A stretch of 18,371 nt of DNA from Campylobacterales bacterium (GTDB lineage Bacteria > Campylobacterota > Campylobacteria > Campylobacterales > Arcobacteraceae). Both the position numbers and the translations under genes were made by a program. The stretch is taken from positions 1 through 18,371 of the forward strand of contig JADHTT010000002.1 of the NCBI GenBank assembly GCA_016784825.1, in the 5' to 3' direction. Position 1 is the stretch's first letter, and every line of letters starts with the position of its first letter. Positions 6,426-14,739 of the stretch are shown here, piece by piece. The notes under the pieces were generated by a model. It had not been told where the DNA came from. It saw nothing but the letters and a program-made list of their open reading frames with translations, and did not search any database.

Positions 6426-7574
6426 TTAGCTTTTAGGTAGCTTTATAGTAAATATAGTTTCATTATCTTTAGACTCTACATACATAGAACCATTAAAACT
6501 TTGTTCGCAAATCATTTTTGACATAAATAATCCAATTCCTGTCCCACTAAATTGGTGTTTAGTAGTGAAATAAGGCTCAAATACTTTATCAATTATATCC
6601 TGTGGAATACCACCAGCATTGTCTATAAATTCTATATGTATCATATCATCAACAACCTGAACATTTATTCTGATAATCTTATTTAATATATTATTCCTAT
6701 TAAATGCATCTTTTGAATTTTGAATAAGATTAATAAATATTTGGGTTAACTCATTTGGCACACCTTCAAGTGTAGCTGTATTAATAATATCTGTCCTAAT
6801 AGATATTGATTCTTGAATAATTGTCTTACCTAATAATGCAACTGCTTCATTTATACTCTCTCGTATATTAAACCTAACTTGTTCTTTATTTGGTTTGAAA
6901 AAGTTTGTAAAATCATCAATAGTCTGAGACATGTTTTTTACTGTTTGTTTTGCATCACTTTGAATAGCATCAAGCTCATCAAGGTTTTGCCTATGTGCCT
7001 CTTTTTTAATATTAAATAATGATAAACCCAATTGTGTAAGTGGCTGTCTCCACTGATGTGCAATATTTGCAAGCATCTGACCAAGACTTGCTAATCTTGC
7101 TTGATGAAATACCACCCTAAGGTCTTCAAGCTCCCTTGTCTTTAAGATAACCTTTTCCTCTAATTGCTTATTTAAACTCTCCATCTCTTTCTCTTTAGAT
7201 TCAAGTTTAAATTTCAACTCCATCTCAGCAGTTACATCATATCTAATAGCAATATATTCAACTATTTCATCATTTTCATCCAAAATAGGTGTGATTGTAG
7301 TATTTACATAAAATGTAGTTCCATCTTTAGCAAGATTTTTTACAGTATTAGTATATGTATTCTTACGGCAGATTGTATCCCATAATTTTACAAAATTTTC
7401 ATCTGGAATATCTGGATGTCTTACAATATTATGATTTGCTCCAATTAGCTCTTCTCTAGTATATCCTGAAATTTTGCAAAATTCATCATTTACAAATGTA
7501 ATTATCCCATACACATCTGTTCGAGAGACAATATTGCTAGCTTCAATTGCTTTTTGATATTGCTCTAAAACCAT
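6426..7574 (-). CDS. Cytosolic PAS-domain sensor histidine kinase
   Basis: The 382-residue protein has no membrane segment. Residues 5-115 form an Aer-like PAS domain (N-H-N-I-V-R-H-P-D-I-P at 47-57, then L-W and K-N-L-A-K-D-G), a type often binding flavin or sensing redox state. A coiled coil follows at about 118-155. The dimerisation helix carries the phospho-acceptor His173 in H-Q-W-R-Q-P-L, and the ATPase domain has an N-box with Asn286, D-N-A-G-G (318-322) and G-T-G-I-G-L (344-349). It begins 1 nt after the epd-like stop, so it is translated from the glycolytic-gene transcript, and its response regulator follows. A soluble redox or energy sensor is a reasonable guess. Confidence 0.9.
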   Translation of the reverse strand: MVLEQYQKAIEASNIVSRTDVYGIITFVNDEFCKISGYTREELIGANHNIVRHPDIPDENFVKLWDTICRKNTYTNTVKNLAKDGTTFYVNTTITPILDENDEIVEYIAIRYDVTAEMELKFKLESKEKEMESLNKQLEEKVILKTRELEDLRVVFHQARLASLGQMLANIAHQWRQPLTQLGLSLFNIKKEAHRQNLDELDAIQSDAKQTVKNMSQTIDDFTNFFKPNKEQVRFNIRESINEAVALLGKTIIQESISIRTDIINTATLEGVPNELTQIFINLIQNSKDAFNRNNILNKIIRINVQVVDDMIHIEFIDNAGGIPQDIIDKVFEPYFTTKHQFSGTGIGLFMSKMICEQSFNGSMYVESKDNETIFTIKLPKS

Positions 7575-7575
7575 A

Positions 7576-8589
7576 TTAAAAAGCCTTATTAACTATATCT
7601 ATTACTTTTGAAGCATAACCCCATTCGTTGTCGTACCAAAGGACTAGCTTAATCATCTTTTCTTGCTTTAGATCTGTAAATCTGTGATCTACTATTGATG
7701 TATGATCGCATTGTGCAAAATCACTTGATACTAATCTATTGTAATTATTAAATATAATATTATACTTTTGATCTTTAGAATAGTTTTCAAAAAGATTGAT
7801 CAGTTCTTCTTTTGATGTATTTTTTTCTACAAACAACGATACATTAATAGCACCTACAATGGCTGTAGGAACCCTAAATGAATTAGATGATATTAAATTA
7901 TGGTCAAACTTATTATCTACTAAACTACAAGCATCTATTGTTGTAGTTTTACTAGGTATAATATTTTGAGTACTACTTCTACCAAATTCAAAACTACACT
8001 CAACTTCTCTATTGCTACTACCTACACATTGACCATCTAATGCTTTTTGATGGTTCAAAATAGGATGTATTGTTGCTATATCACCACATATGATTTTAAA
8101 ATTTTCATCAATTAATTTTAATACTGGCATTAGTGCTGTTGCATTACAAGAACTTGTAGAGATTATTTTTTTAGAAGTTAAATCTAGTTTATCATCATTT
8201 ACACCCATAATTACATTTATATCTGCATTTTTATTTGGATGTGTTAAAAAAAAAGCCTTAGGATATAGGCTTTTTAATTTTACAGTATCAACTTTTGATC
8301 CACTAGAGTCAATTACTATATCTATTTTAAGTGATTCATAATCAATATTCTCAAGATTCTTTTCATTTAAAATTTTAATATTAAAATGACTATTTTTAAT
8401 CTTATTATCATCTGCTATAAACTTATCTCTAAGCTTACCATATGTAGAATCATAGTTTATCGAATAAGTAATATTATCAATATTGCTATTAAGTTCATTT
8501 ATAGCTACAATATCTAAGGATTTATTTTCTTGTGAAATTCGTAAAATTGCTTTACCAATTCTACCAATTCCATTTAATAATACTCTCAT
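7576..8589 (-). CDS. GAPDH-family dehydrogenase, erythrose-4-phosphate dehydrogenase-like
   Basis: The 337-residue protein belongs to the glyceraldehyde-3-phosphate dehydrogenase family but differs from the neighbouring gap. It has N-G-I-G-R-I-G-K at the NAD fold, a catalytic cysteine in S-T-S-S-C-N-A (replacing the usual S-C-T-T-N), histidine in A-T-I-H-P and the C-terminal L-W-Y-D-N-E-W-G-Y. The segments V-A-I-N-E-L, H-P-N-K-N-A-D-I-N-V and I-V-D-H-R-F-T resemble E. coli Epd more than GapA, and in E. coli epd also sits beside pgk. Epd oxidises erythrose 4-phosphate to 4-phosphoerythronate for pyridoxal phosphate synthesis. The changed residues after the cysteine leave catalysis unproven; a second GAPDH is the alternative. 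It lies 12 nt after pgk and 1 nt before the kinase gene. Confidence 0.75.
   Translation of the reverse strand: MRVLLNGIGRIGKAILRISQENKSLDIVAINELNSNIDNITYSINYDSTYGKLRDKFIADDNKIKNSHFNIKILNEKNLENIDYESLKIDIVIDSSGSKVDTVKLKSLYPKAFFLTHPNKNADINVIMGVNDDKLDLTSKKIISTSSCNATALMPVLKLIDENFKIICGDIATIHPILNHQKALDGQCVGSSNREVECSFEFGRSSTQNIIPSKTTTIDACSLVDNKFDHNLISSNSFRVPTAIVGAINVSLFVEKNTSKEELINLFENYSKDQKYNIIFNNYNRLVSSDFAQCDHTSIVDHRFTDLKQEKMIKLVLWYDNEWGYASKVIDIVNKAF
8246..8275 (-). terminator. Terminator-like hairpin inside the epd-like coding region
   Basis: On the coding strand, arms AAAAAGCCT and AGGCTTTTT form a 9-bp stem with an 8-nt loop, and the second arm runs straight into a T tract totalling nine T. This has the form of an intrinsic terminator but lies about a third of the way into the gene, where it encodes K-S-L-Y-P-K-A-F-F-L. 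It may act as an attenuator when translation is poor, lowering expression of the downstream kinase and regulator genes, or be a chance of codon use. The nine-base run is also a possible slippage site. Confidence 0.4.
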
Positions 8590-8601
8590 TCTTTATTAAA
8601 A

Positions 8602-9798
8602 TTAATCTTCGATTATTAAAGCTTTTACACCAGGTAACACTTTACCTTCAATAAGCTCTAGTGAAGCTCCACCACCTGTAGATATAAATGTCATTTCATC
8701 TTCATCACCAGTTCTTCTTACTAAATCAGCTGTATCTCCACCACCCACAACAGTTGTCGCAAAACTTTTTGCTACTTTTGCTGATATTGCAGCACTACCT
8801 TTTGCAAATTTTTCCATCTCATATACACCCATTGGTCCATTCCAAAGAATTGTATGAGCATCATCAAGTGCTTGAGAAAATAATGCTACTGAAGCTGGTC
8901 CTATATCTAATCCCATCCATCCAGAAGGGATCTCTTGAACTGTAGTCTCTTTTGCAAAAGCTTCAGCATTAAACTCTTCCGCTGCAATAACATCTACAGG
9001 TAGATAAAATTTAACTCCAAGTCTTTTTGCTTCATCCATTATTTTTAATGCTTCATCCATTAGTTCATCTTCTACTAGTGAATTACCAACATCATGTCCT
9101 AGTGCTTTTAGGAAAGTAAAAGCCATACCACCACCAATAATAATCTTATCAACTTTAGTAATTAGATTATGTAATACTTGAAGTTTTCCAGAAACTTTTG
9201 ATCCACCTACAATAGATACAAATGGTCGTTTTGGCTCTTCTACAATATGATGAAAAAATTCTATCTCGCGTGCAAGTAAAAAACCTGCTGCTTTATGTTC
9301 AATATCAAAATGTTGAGCAATACCCTCAACAGAAGCATGAGCTCTATGAGAAACACCAAATGCATCATTGATATAAATATCAGCAAGTGAAGCTAAAGTC
9401 TTAGAAAGTTCAGGATCATTTTTTGTCTCTCCAGATTCAAATCTCATATTTTCTAATAGCATAATCTCTCCAGATTGAAGACTATTAGCCATAGAAATTG
9501 TATCATCACAGATTACATTTGGTGCTAATTTAACATCTTGTTCTAAAAGCTTATGTAGTCTTTTTGCTATTGGTTTTAATGAAAACTTCTCTTCAAAACC
9601 ATTTTCTGGTCTACCAAAGTGTGAAGCAATGATAATTGCACAATCATTATCTAAACAGTATCTAATAGTATTAAGTGCAGATTTAATTCTTCTATCATCT
9701 GTAATATTTTGGTACTCATCTACAGGTACATTAAAATCACATCTTATGAATACTTTTTTACCAGATATATTTAACTTATTAATTTCTTGAAGTTTCAA
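8602..9798 (-). CDS. pgk: Phosphoglycerate kinase
   Basis: Pgk transfers phosphate between 1,3-bisphosphoglycerate and ADP/ATP in the cytoplasm, reversibly in glycolysis and gluconeogenesis. The 398-residue protein has the expected length. The N-terminal domain shows [11 protein letters not shown] (15-25), the substrate-binding H-F-G-R-P and L-L-E-N-M-R-F, and [11 protein letters not shown]. The C-terminal nucleotide domain shows [17 protein letters not shown] and V-G-G-G-D-T-A-D, ending with S-T-G-G-G-A-S-L-E. It begins 14 nt after gap and ends 12 nt before the epd-like gene, so the three are one transcription unit. Confidence 0.97.
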   Translation of the reverse strand: MKLQEINKLNISGKKVFIRCDFNVPVDEYQNITDDRRIKSALNTIRYCLDNDCAIIIASHFGRPENGFEEKFSLKPIAKRLHKLLEQDVKLAPNVICDDTISMANSLQSGEIMLLENMRFESGETKNDPELSKTLASLADIYINDAFGVSHRAHASVEGIAQHFDIEHKAAGFLLAREIEFFHHIVEEPKRPFVSIVGGSKVSGKLQVLHNLITKVDKIIIGGGMAFTFLKALGHDVGNSLVEDELMDEALKIMDEAKRLGVKFYLPVDVIAAEEFNAEAFAKETTVQEIPSGWMGLDIGPASVALFSQALDDAHTILWNGPMGVYEMEKFAKGSAAISAKVAKSFATTVVGGGDTADLVRRTGDEDEMTFISTGGGASLELIEGKVLPGVKALIIED

Positions 9799-9812
9799 TT
9801 TTTTTCCTTTTT

Positions 9813-10805
9813 TTATTTACTAACATGTAGTGCCATATCTACTAAACGACATGAGTATCCCCACTCATTATCGTACCATGAAAGTACTTTTACCATATTT
9901 CCATTTACAACTTGAGTAGTGTCCATTGGCACTATTGTACTTGTAGATGCTCCATTGAAGTCTGAGCTAACTCTTTGCTCTTCATCTACACCTAAAATAC
10001 CTTTCATATTACCATTTGCAGCATCTCTAAATGCATTATTTACTTCTTCTTGGGTCACATCTTTGTTTAGTGTTACTGTTAAATCTACCATAGAAACATT
10101 TGGTGTTGGCACTCTAATTGCTTGACCATTGATTTTACCTTTTAATTGTGGTAAAACTTTTGCAATTGCTTTAGCTGCTCCAGTTGTAGTAGGGATTAAG
10201 TTAACAGCCCCTGCTCTAGCTTTTCTTGGATCTTTTTTATGCTTAGCATCTAATATTGGTTGAGATCCTGTATATGAATGGATAGTAGTCATAAGTCCAG
10301 CTTCAATTCCAAAAGCATCATCTAAAACTTTAGCTACTGGTGCTAGACCATTTGTAGTACATGAAGCATTTGATACAACCGATTGACCAGCATATGTATC
10401 TTCATTTGCACCCATTACAAATGTTGCAGTATCATCTTTTGCAGGTGCTGACATTACAACTTTTTTTACACCATTATCTATATATGCTTGTACAGATTCT
10501 GTAGTTAAAAATGCACCTGTACACTCTAATACTACATCAGCTCCATGACTTGCAAAGTTTAATTTAGCTGGATCTCGTTCACTTAATAAAACTGCTTTAT
10601 CTGTACCAATTGTAATAATTCCATCTTTAACTGTAATATCTTCTCTAGCACCATGTACTGAGTCATATCTAAGTCCATATTGAATCATCTCTTCTGAACC
10701 ACTAGCATTAGCTGCTACAAGTTGTACATCATCTCTATCTGCCACTATTCTTGCTACACATCTACCAATTCTACCTAATCCATTAATCGCTACTTTTAAA
10801 GCCAT
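9813..10805 (-). CDS. gap: Type I glyceraldehyde-3-phosphate dehydrogenase
   Basis: This enzyme interconverts glyceraldehyde 3-phosphate and 1,3-bisphosphoglycerate. The 330-residue protein has a Rossmann start N-G-L-G-R-I-G-R (8-15), catalytic Cys149 in S-N-A-S-C-T-T-N, His176 in T-T-I-H-S-Y-T and the C-terminal S-W-Y-D-N-E-W-G-Y. Two cofactor positions are unusual. The aspartate that binds the NAD ribose in NAD-specific enzymes (V-N-D in Bacillus) is Ala34 here (A-A-N-A-S), and the usual L-P pair before H-K-D is replaced by A-K (L-D-A-K-H-K). Similar changes occur in enzymes that accept NADP, so dual or NADP use is possible. It heads the operon; its -10 box lies between the start codon and the adjacent MITE. 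Confidence 0.95.
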   Translation of the reverse strand: MALKVAINGLGRIGRCVARIVADRDDVQLVAANASGSEEMIQYGLRYDSVHGAREDITVKDGIITIGTDKAVLLSERDPAKLNFASHGADVVLECTGAFLTTESVQAYIDNGVKKVVMSAPAKDDTATFVMGANEDTYAGQSVVSNASCTTNGLAPVAKVLDDAFGIEAGLMTTIHSYTGSQPILDAKHKKDPRKARAGAVNLIPTTTGAAKAIAKVLPQLKGKINGQAIRVPTPNVSMVDLTVTLNKDVTQEEVNNAFRDAANGNMKGILGVDEEQRVSSDFNGASTSTIVPMDTTQVVNGNMVKVLSWYDNEWGYSCRLVDMALHVSK

Positions 10806-10829
10806 ACTCTATCCTTATAGTAAATTATA
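10806..10829 (-). promoter_or_regulatory. Promoter -10 and ribosome-binding site of the gap operon
   Basis: Reading the coding (minus) strand, a perfect TATAAT (plus-strand 10824-10829) is followed by an AAGGAT ribosome-binding site and the gap ATG at 10805. The MITE ends only four bases (the TTTA duplication) upstream of the -10 box, so the natural upstream promoter half has been displaced. Whatever serves as the -35 region now lies in the element's terminal repeat. Confidence 0.6.
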
Positions 10830-10833
10830 TTTA

Positions 10834-11099
10834 GGGCATCTCTAAAAACTAATACATTCATAGCTTTAGTATACTTTTTGATATATAAGGCTATGAGTCG
10901 AAGTCCTACCCGTAGGTAATACGAAACGATATAACGCAATATATCAAAAAGTATACAAAGCCTGCAAGGAAGGGAAACTAAACAGATATTTCACCTAAAA
11001 ATTTTTAAAGTTACCTACGGGTAGCTTGAAAAATTTATTAGTCAAAATCTCAAGTTTATTTTCTCCTTCTATGAATAATATTAGTTTTTAGAGGTGCCC
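10834..11099. mobile_element. MITE-like non-coding element with terminal inverted repeats and TTTA target duplication
   Basis: The 266-bp element begins GGGCATCTCTAAAAACTAAT and, read inward from the other end, GGGCACCTCTAAAAACTAAT, with further imperfect match to about 30 nt. It is flanked by TTTA at 10830-10833 and 11100-11103, a perfect 4-bp target duplication, which shows that it inserted by transposition. It has no meaningful open reading frame. Inside, an 18-nt inverted pair (10869-10886 with 10939-10956) and a 14-nt inverted pair (10906-10919 with 11011-11024, core TACCCGTAGGTA) interleave. It is probably a deletion derivative of a DDE transposon, perhaps IS5-like from the 4-bp duplication, but the parent is not in this window. 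It fills most of the 360-nt gap between gap and nadD. Confidence 0.88.
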
Positions 11100-11103
11100 T
11101 TTA

Positions 11104-11165
11104 GGTTATATTATCCAAAATGTGCTAAAATCCTATTTAGAGCATATGCTTAAAGGACTAAGAAA
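11104..11165 (+). promoter_or_regulatory. Promoter and ribosome-binding site of nadD-rsfS
   Basis: A TAAAAT -10 box lies at 11126-11131, and an AAGGA ribosome-binding site at 11153-11157 precedes the nadD ATG at 11166. This short region survives intact beyond the MITE, so nadD probably keeps its original core promoter, though its upstream sequence is now the element. Confidence 0.5.
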
Positions 11166-11699
11166 ATGAATATAGCACTATTTGGTGGTAGTTTTGACCC
11201 ACCACATATTGGACATCAATCTATTATAGAAAATATTGAGAAAACACTTGATATAGATAAACTAATAGTGATGCCAACTTTCTTAAATCCATTTAAAGAT
11301 AATAGCCATTTTGATGCACAGACAAGACTAGATCTTATGAAAGACCTGTGTGAAGAATATGATAATATAGAAATATCAAAATATGAAGTTGAACAAGGCA
11401 GAAAAGTTGCATCTATCCAAACTGTAAACTATCTATACTCAAAATATGATATAGATAAACTATACTTAGTTATTGGTGCAGATAATATAGATTCACTGCA
11501 TAAGTGGAAAAACTTTGACGAATTAAAAACTAAAGTTGAATTCGTGGTTGCTTCTAGAGATAATATTAAAATTGATGGTTTTGTAACTTTAAATATCGAT
11601 TATAAGATTAGCTCAACAAGAATTAGAGAAAATTTAGATATAACTTTAATACCAAACAAAATAAAACATAAGGTAAAACAACTTTGGAACAAAGAATAG
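11166..11699 (+). CDS. nadD: Nicotinate-nucleotide adenylyltransferase
   Basis: NadD adenylates nicotinate mononucleotide with ATP to deamido-NAD in NAD biosynthesis. The 177-residue protein opens with the nucleotidyltransferase signature G-G-S-F-D-P-P-H-I-G-H (8-18), has P-T-F-L-N-P-F-K (37-44) for substrate binding, and ends with the I-S-S-T-R-I-R motif that contacts ATP phosphates. The length is slightly below the usual 190-215, as in other Campylobacterota. It overlaps rsfS by 16 nt. The divergent nadD-rsfS / gap arrangement matches what I recall of C. jejuni (Cj1403-Cj1405). Confidence 0.95.
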   Translation: MNIALFGGSFDPPHIGHQSIIENIEKTLDIDKLIVMPTFLNPFKDNSHFDAQTRLDLMKDLCEEYDNIEISKYEVEQGRKVASIQTVNYLYSKYDIDKLYLVIGADNIDSLHKWKNFDELKTKVEFVVASRDNIKIDGFVTLNIDYKISSTRIRENLDITLIPNKIKHKVKQLWNKE

Positions 11700-12010
11700 A
11701 AAAAATAATCTCATTATTAGATGAGAAAAAAGCAGAAAATATTGATACTTTTGACCTAATAGGTCAAAATTACATGGTTGATAATGTTGTAATCGCTACA
11801 TCTTTAAACTCAAAACATGCATTTTCATTAGTAAATCATCTAAAAGAAGTACTTAAACCACTTGGTGAAGAGTTCTTTAGAGTAGATGAAGCTGATGATT
11901 GGACTATTATAGACCTAGGTGATATCTTAGTACATATTATGACACAATCACATAGAGAAAAGTACAATATGGAAGAGTTCTTAGAGTCAATCAAAAAAGG
12001 TGAAGTGTAG
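11684..12010 (+). CDS. rsfS: Ribosome silencing factor RsfS (Iojap/YbeB family)
   Basis: RsfS binds ribosomal protein L14 and blocks subunit joining when nutrients are short. The 108-residue protein has the family body: an N-terminal helix, then D-N-V-V-I-A-T-S-L-N-S-K-H (the common v-I-x-T-x-x-S-x-x-H strand), D-D-W-T-I-I-D-L-G-D-I-L-V-H-I-M and R-E-K-Y-N-M-E-E-F at the C-terminus (usual motif R-x-x-Y-x-L-E-x-L-W). The start is TTG at 11684 with AAGG upstream inside nadD; the next Met lies too far into the fold. Its genetic partner nadD precedes it, as in many bacteria. Confidence 0.93.
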   Translation: MEQRIEKIISLLDEKKAENIDTFDLIGQNYMVDNVVIATSLNSKHAFSLVNHLKEVLKPLGEEFFRVDEADDWTIIDLGDILVHIMTQSHREKYNMEEFLESIKKGEV

Positions 12011-12022
12011 AATTTTCTACAC
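12005..12022. terminator. Hairpin across the stop codons of the convergent rsfS and addA genes
   Basis: GTGTAGAA and TTCTACAC form an 8-bp inverted repeat around two bases. It covers the rsfS stop (TAG) and the addA stop on the other strand, leaving only 6 nt between the genes. On the minus strand a T6 run follows about 8 nt later, and on the plus strand there is no T tract, so any terminator function is weak or factor-assisted. Confidence 0.4.
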
Positions 12023-14737
12023 CTCAACCATCTTTACACCATCATCTTTTAAATAGATAATAAATCCTAAAATCTTTTTATCTTTAAATATATCACCTAA
12101 AGCCTTTTTGTAGCTCATTACTTGTAGTGTATGTTCTTCTTTTTGGGTCACTGTAGTTTTATAATCACATACAATTATTTGATCATCTTTTTGAATTAGT
12201 AAATCAAGTATTTTTAATTCACCATTAAATACAAGCTGTTGCTCTTTTGAAATTTTAGCATTACAAATTAAATCTTTAAACTCTGAATATTCTATGAGAT
12301 ATGTACAAATTTTTAAGATCCTATCAAAATCATTTTCATCTAAAAAATTAGAGAATCTACTTTGTGTATGAGACAAACTAATCTCTAATGATTTAGAATC
12401 AAATTTATTTAACATCTCAAGACAATGATGAGTAGCAATACCAAAATATTGAGCATGAATATTATTGTTTTCATCAACTTTATTGGCTTTAATATTTTGA
12501 TATCCAAGTTTTAAAGGCTCATAATGCTTCGGTTTGATAGTAGATATATCATTTTTATTCTCACCAATCTCTAAAGCCCCTATCTCGCATGGTTCATCAT
12601 CTTGACTGAAAATAATTAAATTATCTACAGCTCTAGTATATGCAACATATAGAGTGTTCTTTTCATCTATAGATTTAAGATGCTTTTCATTTTCTAAGGC
12701 ATTTTTATAGTTATCATCAAAATACTCTTTGTATTTCATTTTTATATGTATATTTTGAAGTTTTATATCATCATATTCAAATAACAACATAGAGGTATCA
12801 TTACTTTTTTTTGTAATTCTATCAACAAGAAGTACAGTATCAAATTCCAAACCTTTTGATTTATATACAGTAAGTATCTGTAGTCCAATATTATCTTTAT
12901 TTACCATTGGTGTATCATCATTATCTATATGATAAATAAAATCAACAATATCACTATAGCTTGATAAAACTTCTATAAATTTAATCATATTTTGATCAAG
13001 TAATTTATAGTAAGATGCTACAAGATAAACTATATCACTTAAAGTATTTGTCTTAATATCTACATTGTACTCACATTTTATTTGAGTATTTTTACCAATT
13101 AGAGCATGAAAATTCTCCAAATATATACTTGAATTTTTATCTTCTTTAAAATAGTGATATTTTAGATAATTTATAATAGCTTTAATATTTGGAACCGCAA
13201 TTAGTCTTGATGTCATATCTGTAACTATATCAATATTAGGTAAATGCTGTTTTAGATAATTATATATATTTAAGACATCATCATTTTTATACACTAAAAT
13301 TGCTATTTGCTTAGGGTCTAAACCTTTTGATAATAGCGATTTAATATAGATTAAAATATCTTCAAAATTTCCATCTTTAAACCCTTTGGGCATATTATTA
13401 ATAGAAATATATCCACCATCATTATTTGATTGCTGTGCTGGCATATTTTTATAATTTACAAACTTTTCATTTACAAATTCAACAATATTTTTTCTACTTC
13501 TAAAGTTTTGTTTTAATGATTGAACAGGGATATTATACTTTTTGCTAACATATTCAAATAGTATAGAGTTTCCACCTCTAAACCTATAAATTGATTGTTT
13601 AATGTCTCCTACATAAAAAAAGGTTTTAAAACTACTACTAAGTCCTGAACAAACCTCATCTATCATTGGCTTTAGTATATTAAACTGTAATAGCGATGTA
13701 TCTTGAAATTCATCAATAAGAATATGGTTATATTTTGTATCTAACCTAAAATATAAAAAATCATTTTGTCCACTTATAGTCTTATTTAAAAGCTTGTTTG
13801 TTAAATTTGATATATCTGAAAATTCTAAATAGTTTTTGCCTTTTTGATAATCTAATTTAAACTCTTTAAACCTTTCTAGAAGTATATCTAACTGCCCTAA
13901 TTGGTATTGAGATTTAATATAAAAGTATTCCCTAGAAGACTGTTTAAATTCTTGAAATAAATCTTCTGCCTGCTTGCTTTGAATAGCTTTAGTAAATGAC
14001 CTAAAATCAGCAAAATTATCTTTTTGAATCCAGGTACTTTTAAATATCTCATCAAAACTATTAAACTCTACAGCCTTCTTTGCTGCGTCTGATGATTTTT
14101 CATGATTGTGTACATACTCTTTGATTTTGAGAGCTTGCTTTATCACTTGTTTTTGAGCAACTTCTACCAAACCATTTTCAATATGATCTTTTACAATTTG
14201 TTCATCTTTTTGGCTTAAATCTTTAAATATTGTCAATAGGGTTTGATACTGTTTATTTTCATAGTGTGCAAATCTTAATAGTATCTCAAAATCTTTCTCA
14301 TCAAGATAGTTTAAAAATTCAAATCCAAGCTTTGACATATCATCATTTTTAATCTCAAAGTCATCACTAATATTTGCATACCCACTAAACTCTCGTAAGA
14401 TTTTATTTACAAACTTATCAATTGTAAATATAGATAATTCAGATTGTAAAAAATTAGATATTAACTTTTCTTTTTGTTTTTTTATATCCCTTTCATTAAG
14501 TCCTGAAGCATCCTCAATAGCCTTCATATATGCTTCATCATCACCTAAAGATTGCAATGTTTTAAAAATACGATTTGACATCTCCAAAGCAGCTTTTTTA
14601 GTAAAAGTTAGTGTTAATATCTCTTGTGGGGTAGCACCATTAAGAAGTAGTGATATATATCGTACAGTTAAAGCAAAAGTTTTACCAGTGCCTGCACTTG
14701 CACTTAAGCATAATGTTTTATTTTTAAAATCATTCAT
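12017..14737 (-). CDS. addA: AddA-type RecB-like helicase-nuclease
   Basis: AddA with AddB processes double-strand DNA ends for RecA-dependent repair, replacing RecBCD in Campylobacterota. The 906-residue protein has the UvrD/SF1A helicase motifs: Walker A S-A-S-A-G-T-G-K-T (12-20), motif Ia T-L-T-F-T-K-K-A-A, Walker B I-D-E-F-Q-D-T-S (341-348), Q-S-I-Y-R-F-R-G-G (381-389), and L-Y-V-A-Y-T-R-A (motif VI). The C-terminal RecB nuclease shows Asp845, Asp858-Tyr-Lys860 and Q-x3-Y (about 872-876). Length is close to the H. pylori protein (about 920). No addB is in the window. The start is 2 nt after the response-regulator stop, so it is co-transcribed with the sensor pair. Confidence 0.9.
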   Translation of the reverse strand: MNDFKNKTLCLSASAGTGKTFALTVRYISLLLNGATPQEILTLTFTKKAALEMSNRIFKTLQSLGDDEAYMKAIEDASGLNERDIKKQKEKLISNFLQSELSIFTIDKFVNKILREFSGYANISDDFEIKNDDMSKLGFEFLNYLDEKDFEILLRFAHYENKQYQTLLTIFKDLSQKDEQIVKDHIENGLVEVAQKQVIKQALKIKEYVHNHEKSSDAAKKAVEFNSFDEIFKSTWIQKDNFADFRSFTKAIQSKQAEDLFQEFKQSSREYFYIKSQYQLGQLDILLERFKEFKLDYQKGKNYLEFSDISNLTNKLLNKTISGQNDFLYFRLDTKYNHILIDEFQDTSLLQFNILKPMIDEVCSGLSSSFKTFFYVGDIKQSIYRFRGGNSILFEYVSKKYNIPVQSLKQNFRSRKNIVEFVNEKFVNYKNMPAQQSNNDGGYISINNMPKGFKDGNFEDILIYIKSLLSKGLDPKQIAILVYKNDDVLNIYNYLKQHLPNIDIVTDMTSRLIAVPNIKAIINYLKYHYFKEDKNSSIYLENFHALIGKNTQIKCEYNVDIKTNTLSDIVYLVASYYKLLDQNMIKFIEVLSSYSDIVDFIYHIDNDDTPMVNKDNIGLQILTVYKSKGLEFDTVLLVDRITKKSNDTSMLLFEYDDIKLQNIHIKMKYKEYFDDNYKNALENEKHLKSIDEKNTLYVAYTRAVDNLIIFSQDDEPCEIGALEIGENKNDISTIKPKHYEPLKLGYQNIKANKVDENNNIHAQYFGIATHHCLEMLNKFDSKSLEISLSHTQSRFSNFLDENDFDRILKICTYLIEYSEFKDLICNAKISKEQQLVFNGELKILDLLIQKDDQIIVCDYKTTVTQKEEHTLQVMSYKKALGDIFKDKKILGFIIYLKDDGVKMVEV

Positions 14738-14739
14738 AA

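Noticed and set aside
8688..8945. Open frame opposite pgk, rich in Leu and His.
   Set aside because: Composition is the reverse reading of pgk; no start signal or family motif.
10834..11099. A riboswitch or standalone small RNA gene upstream of gap or nadD.
   Set aside because: Terminal inverted repeats and a perfect TTTA duplication show a transposed element; no known riboswitch core was recognised.
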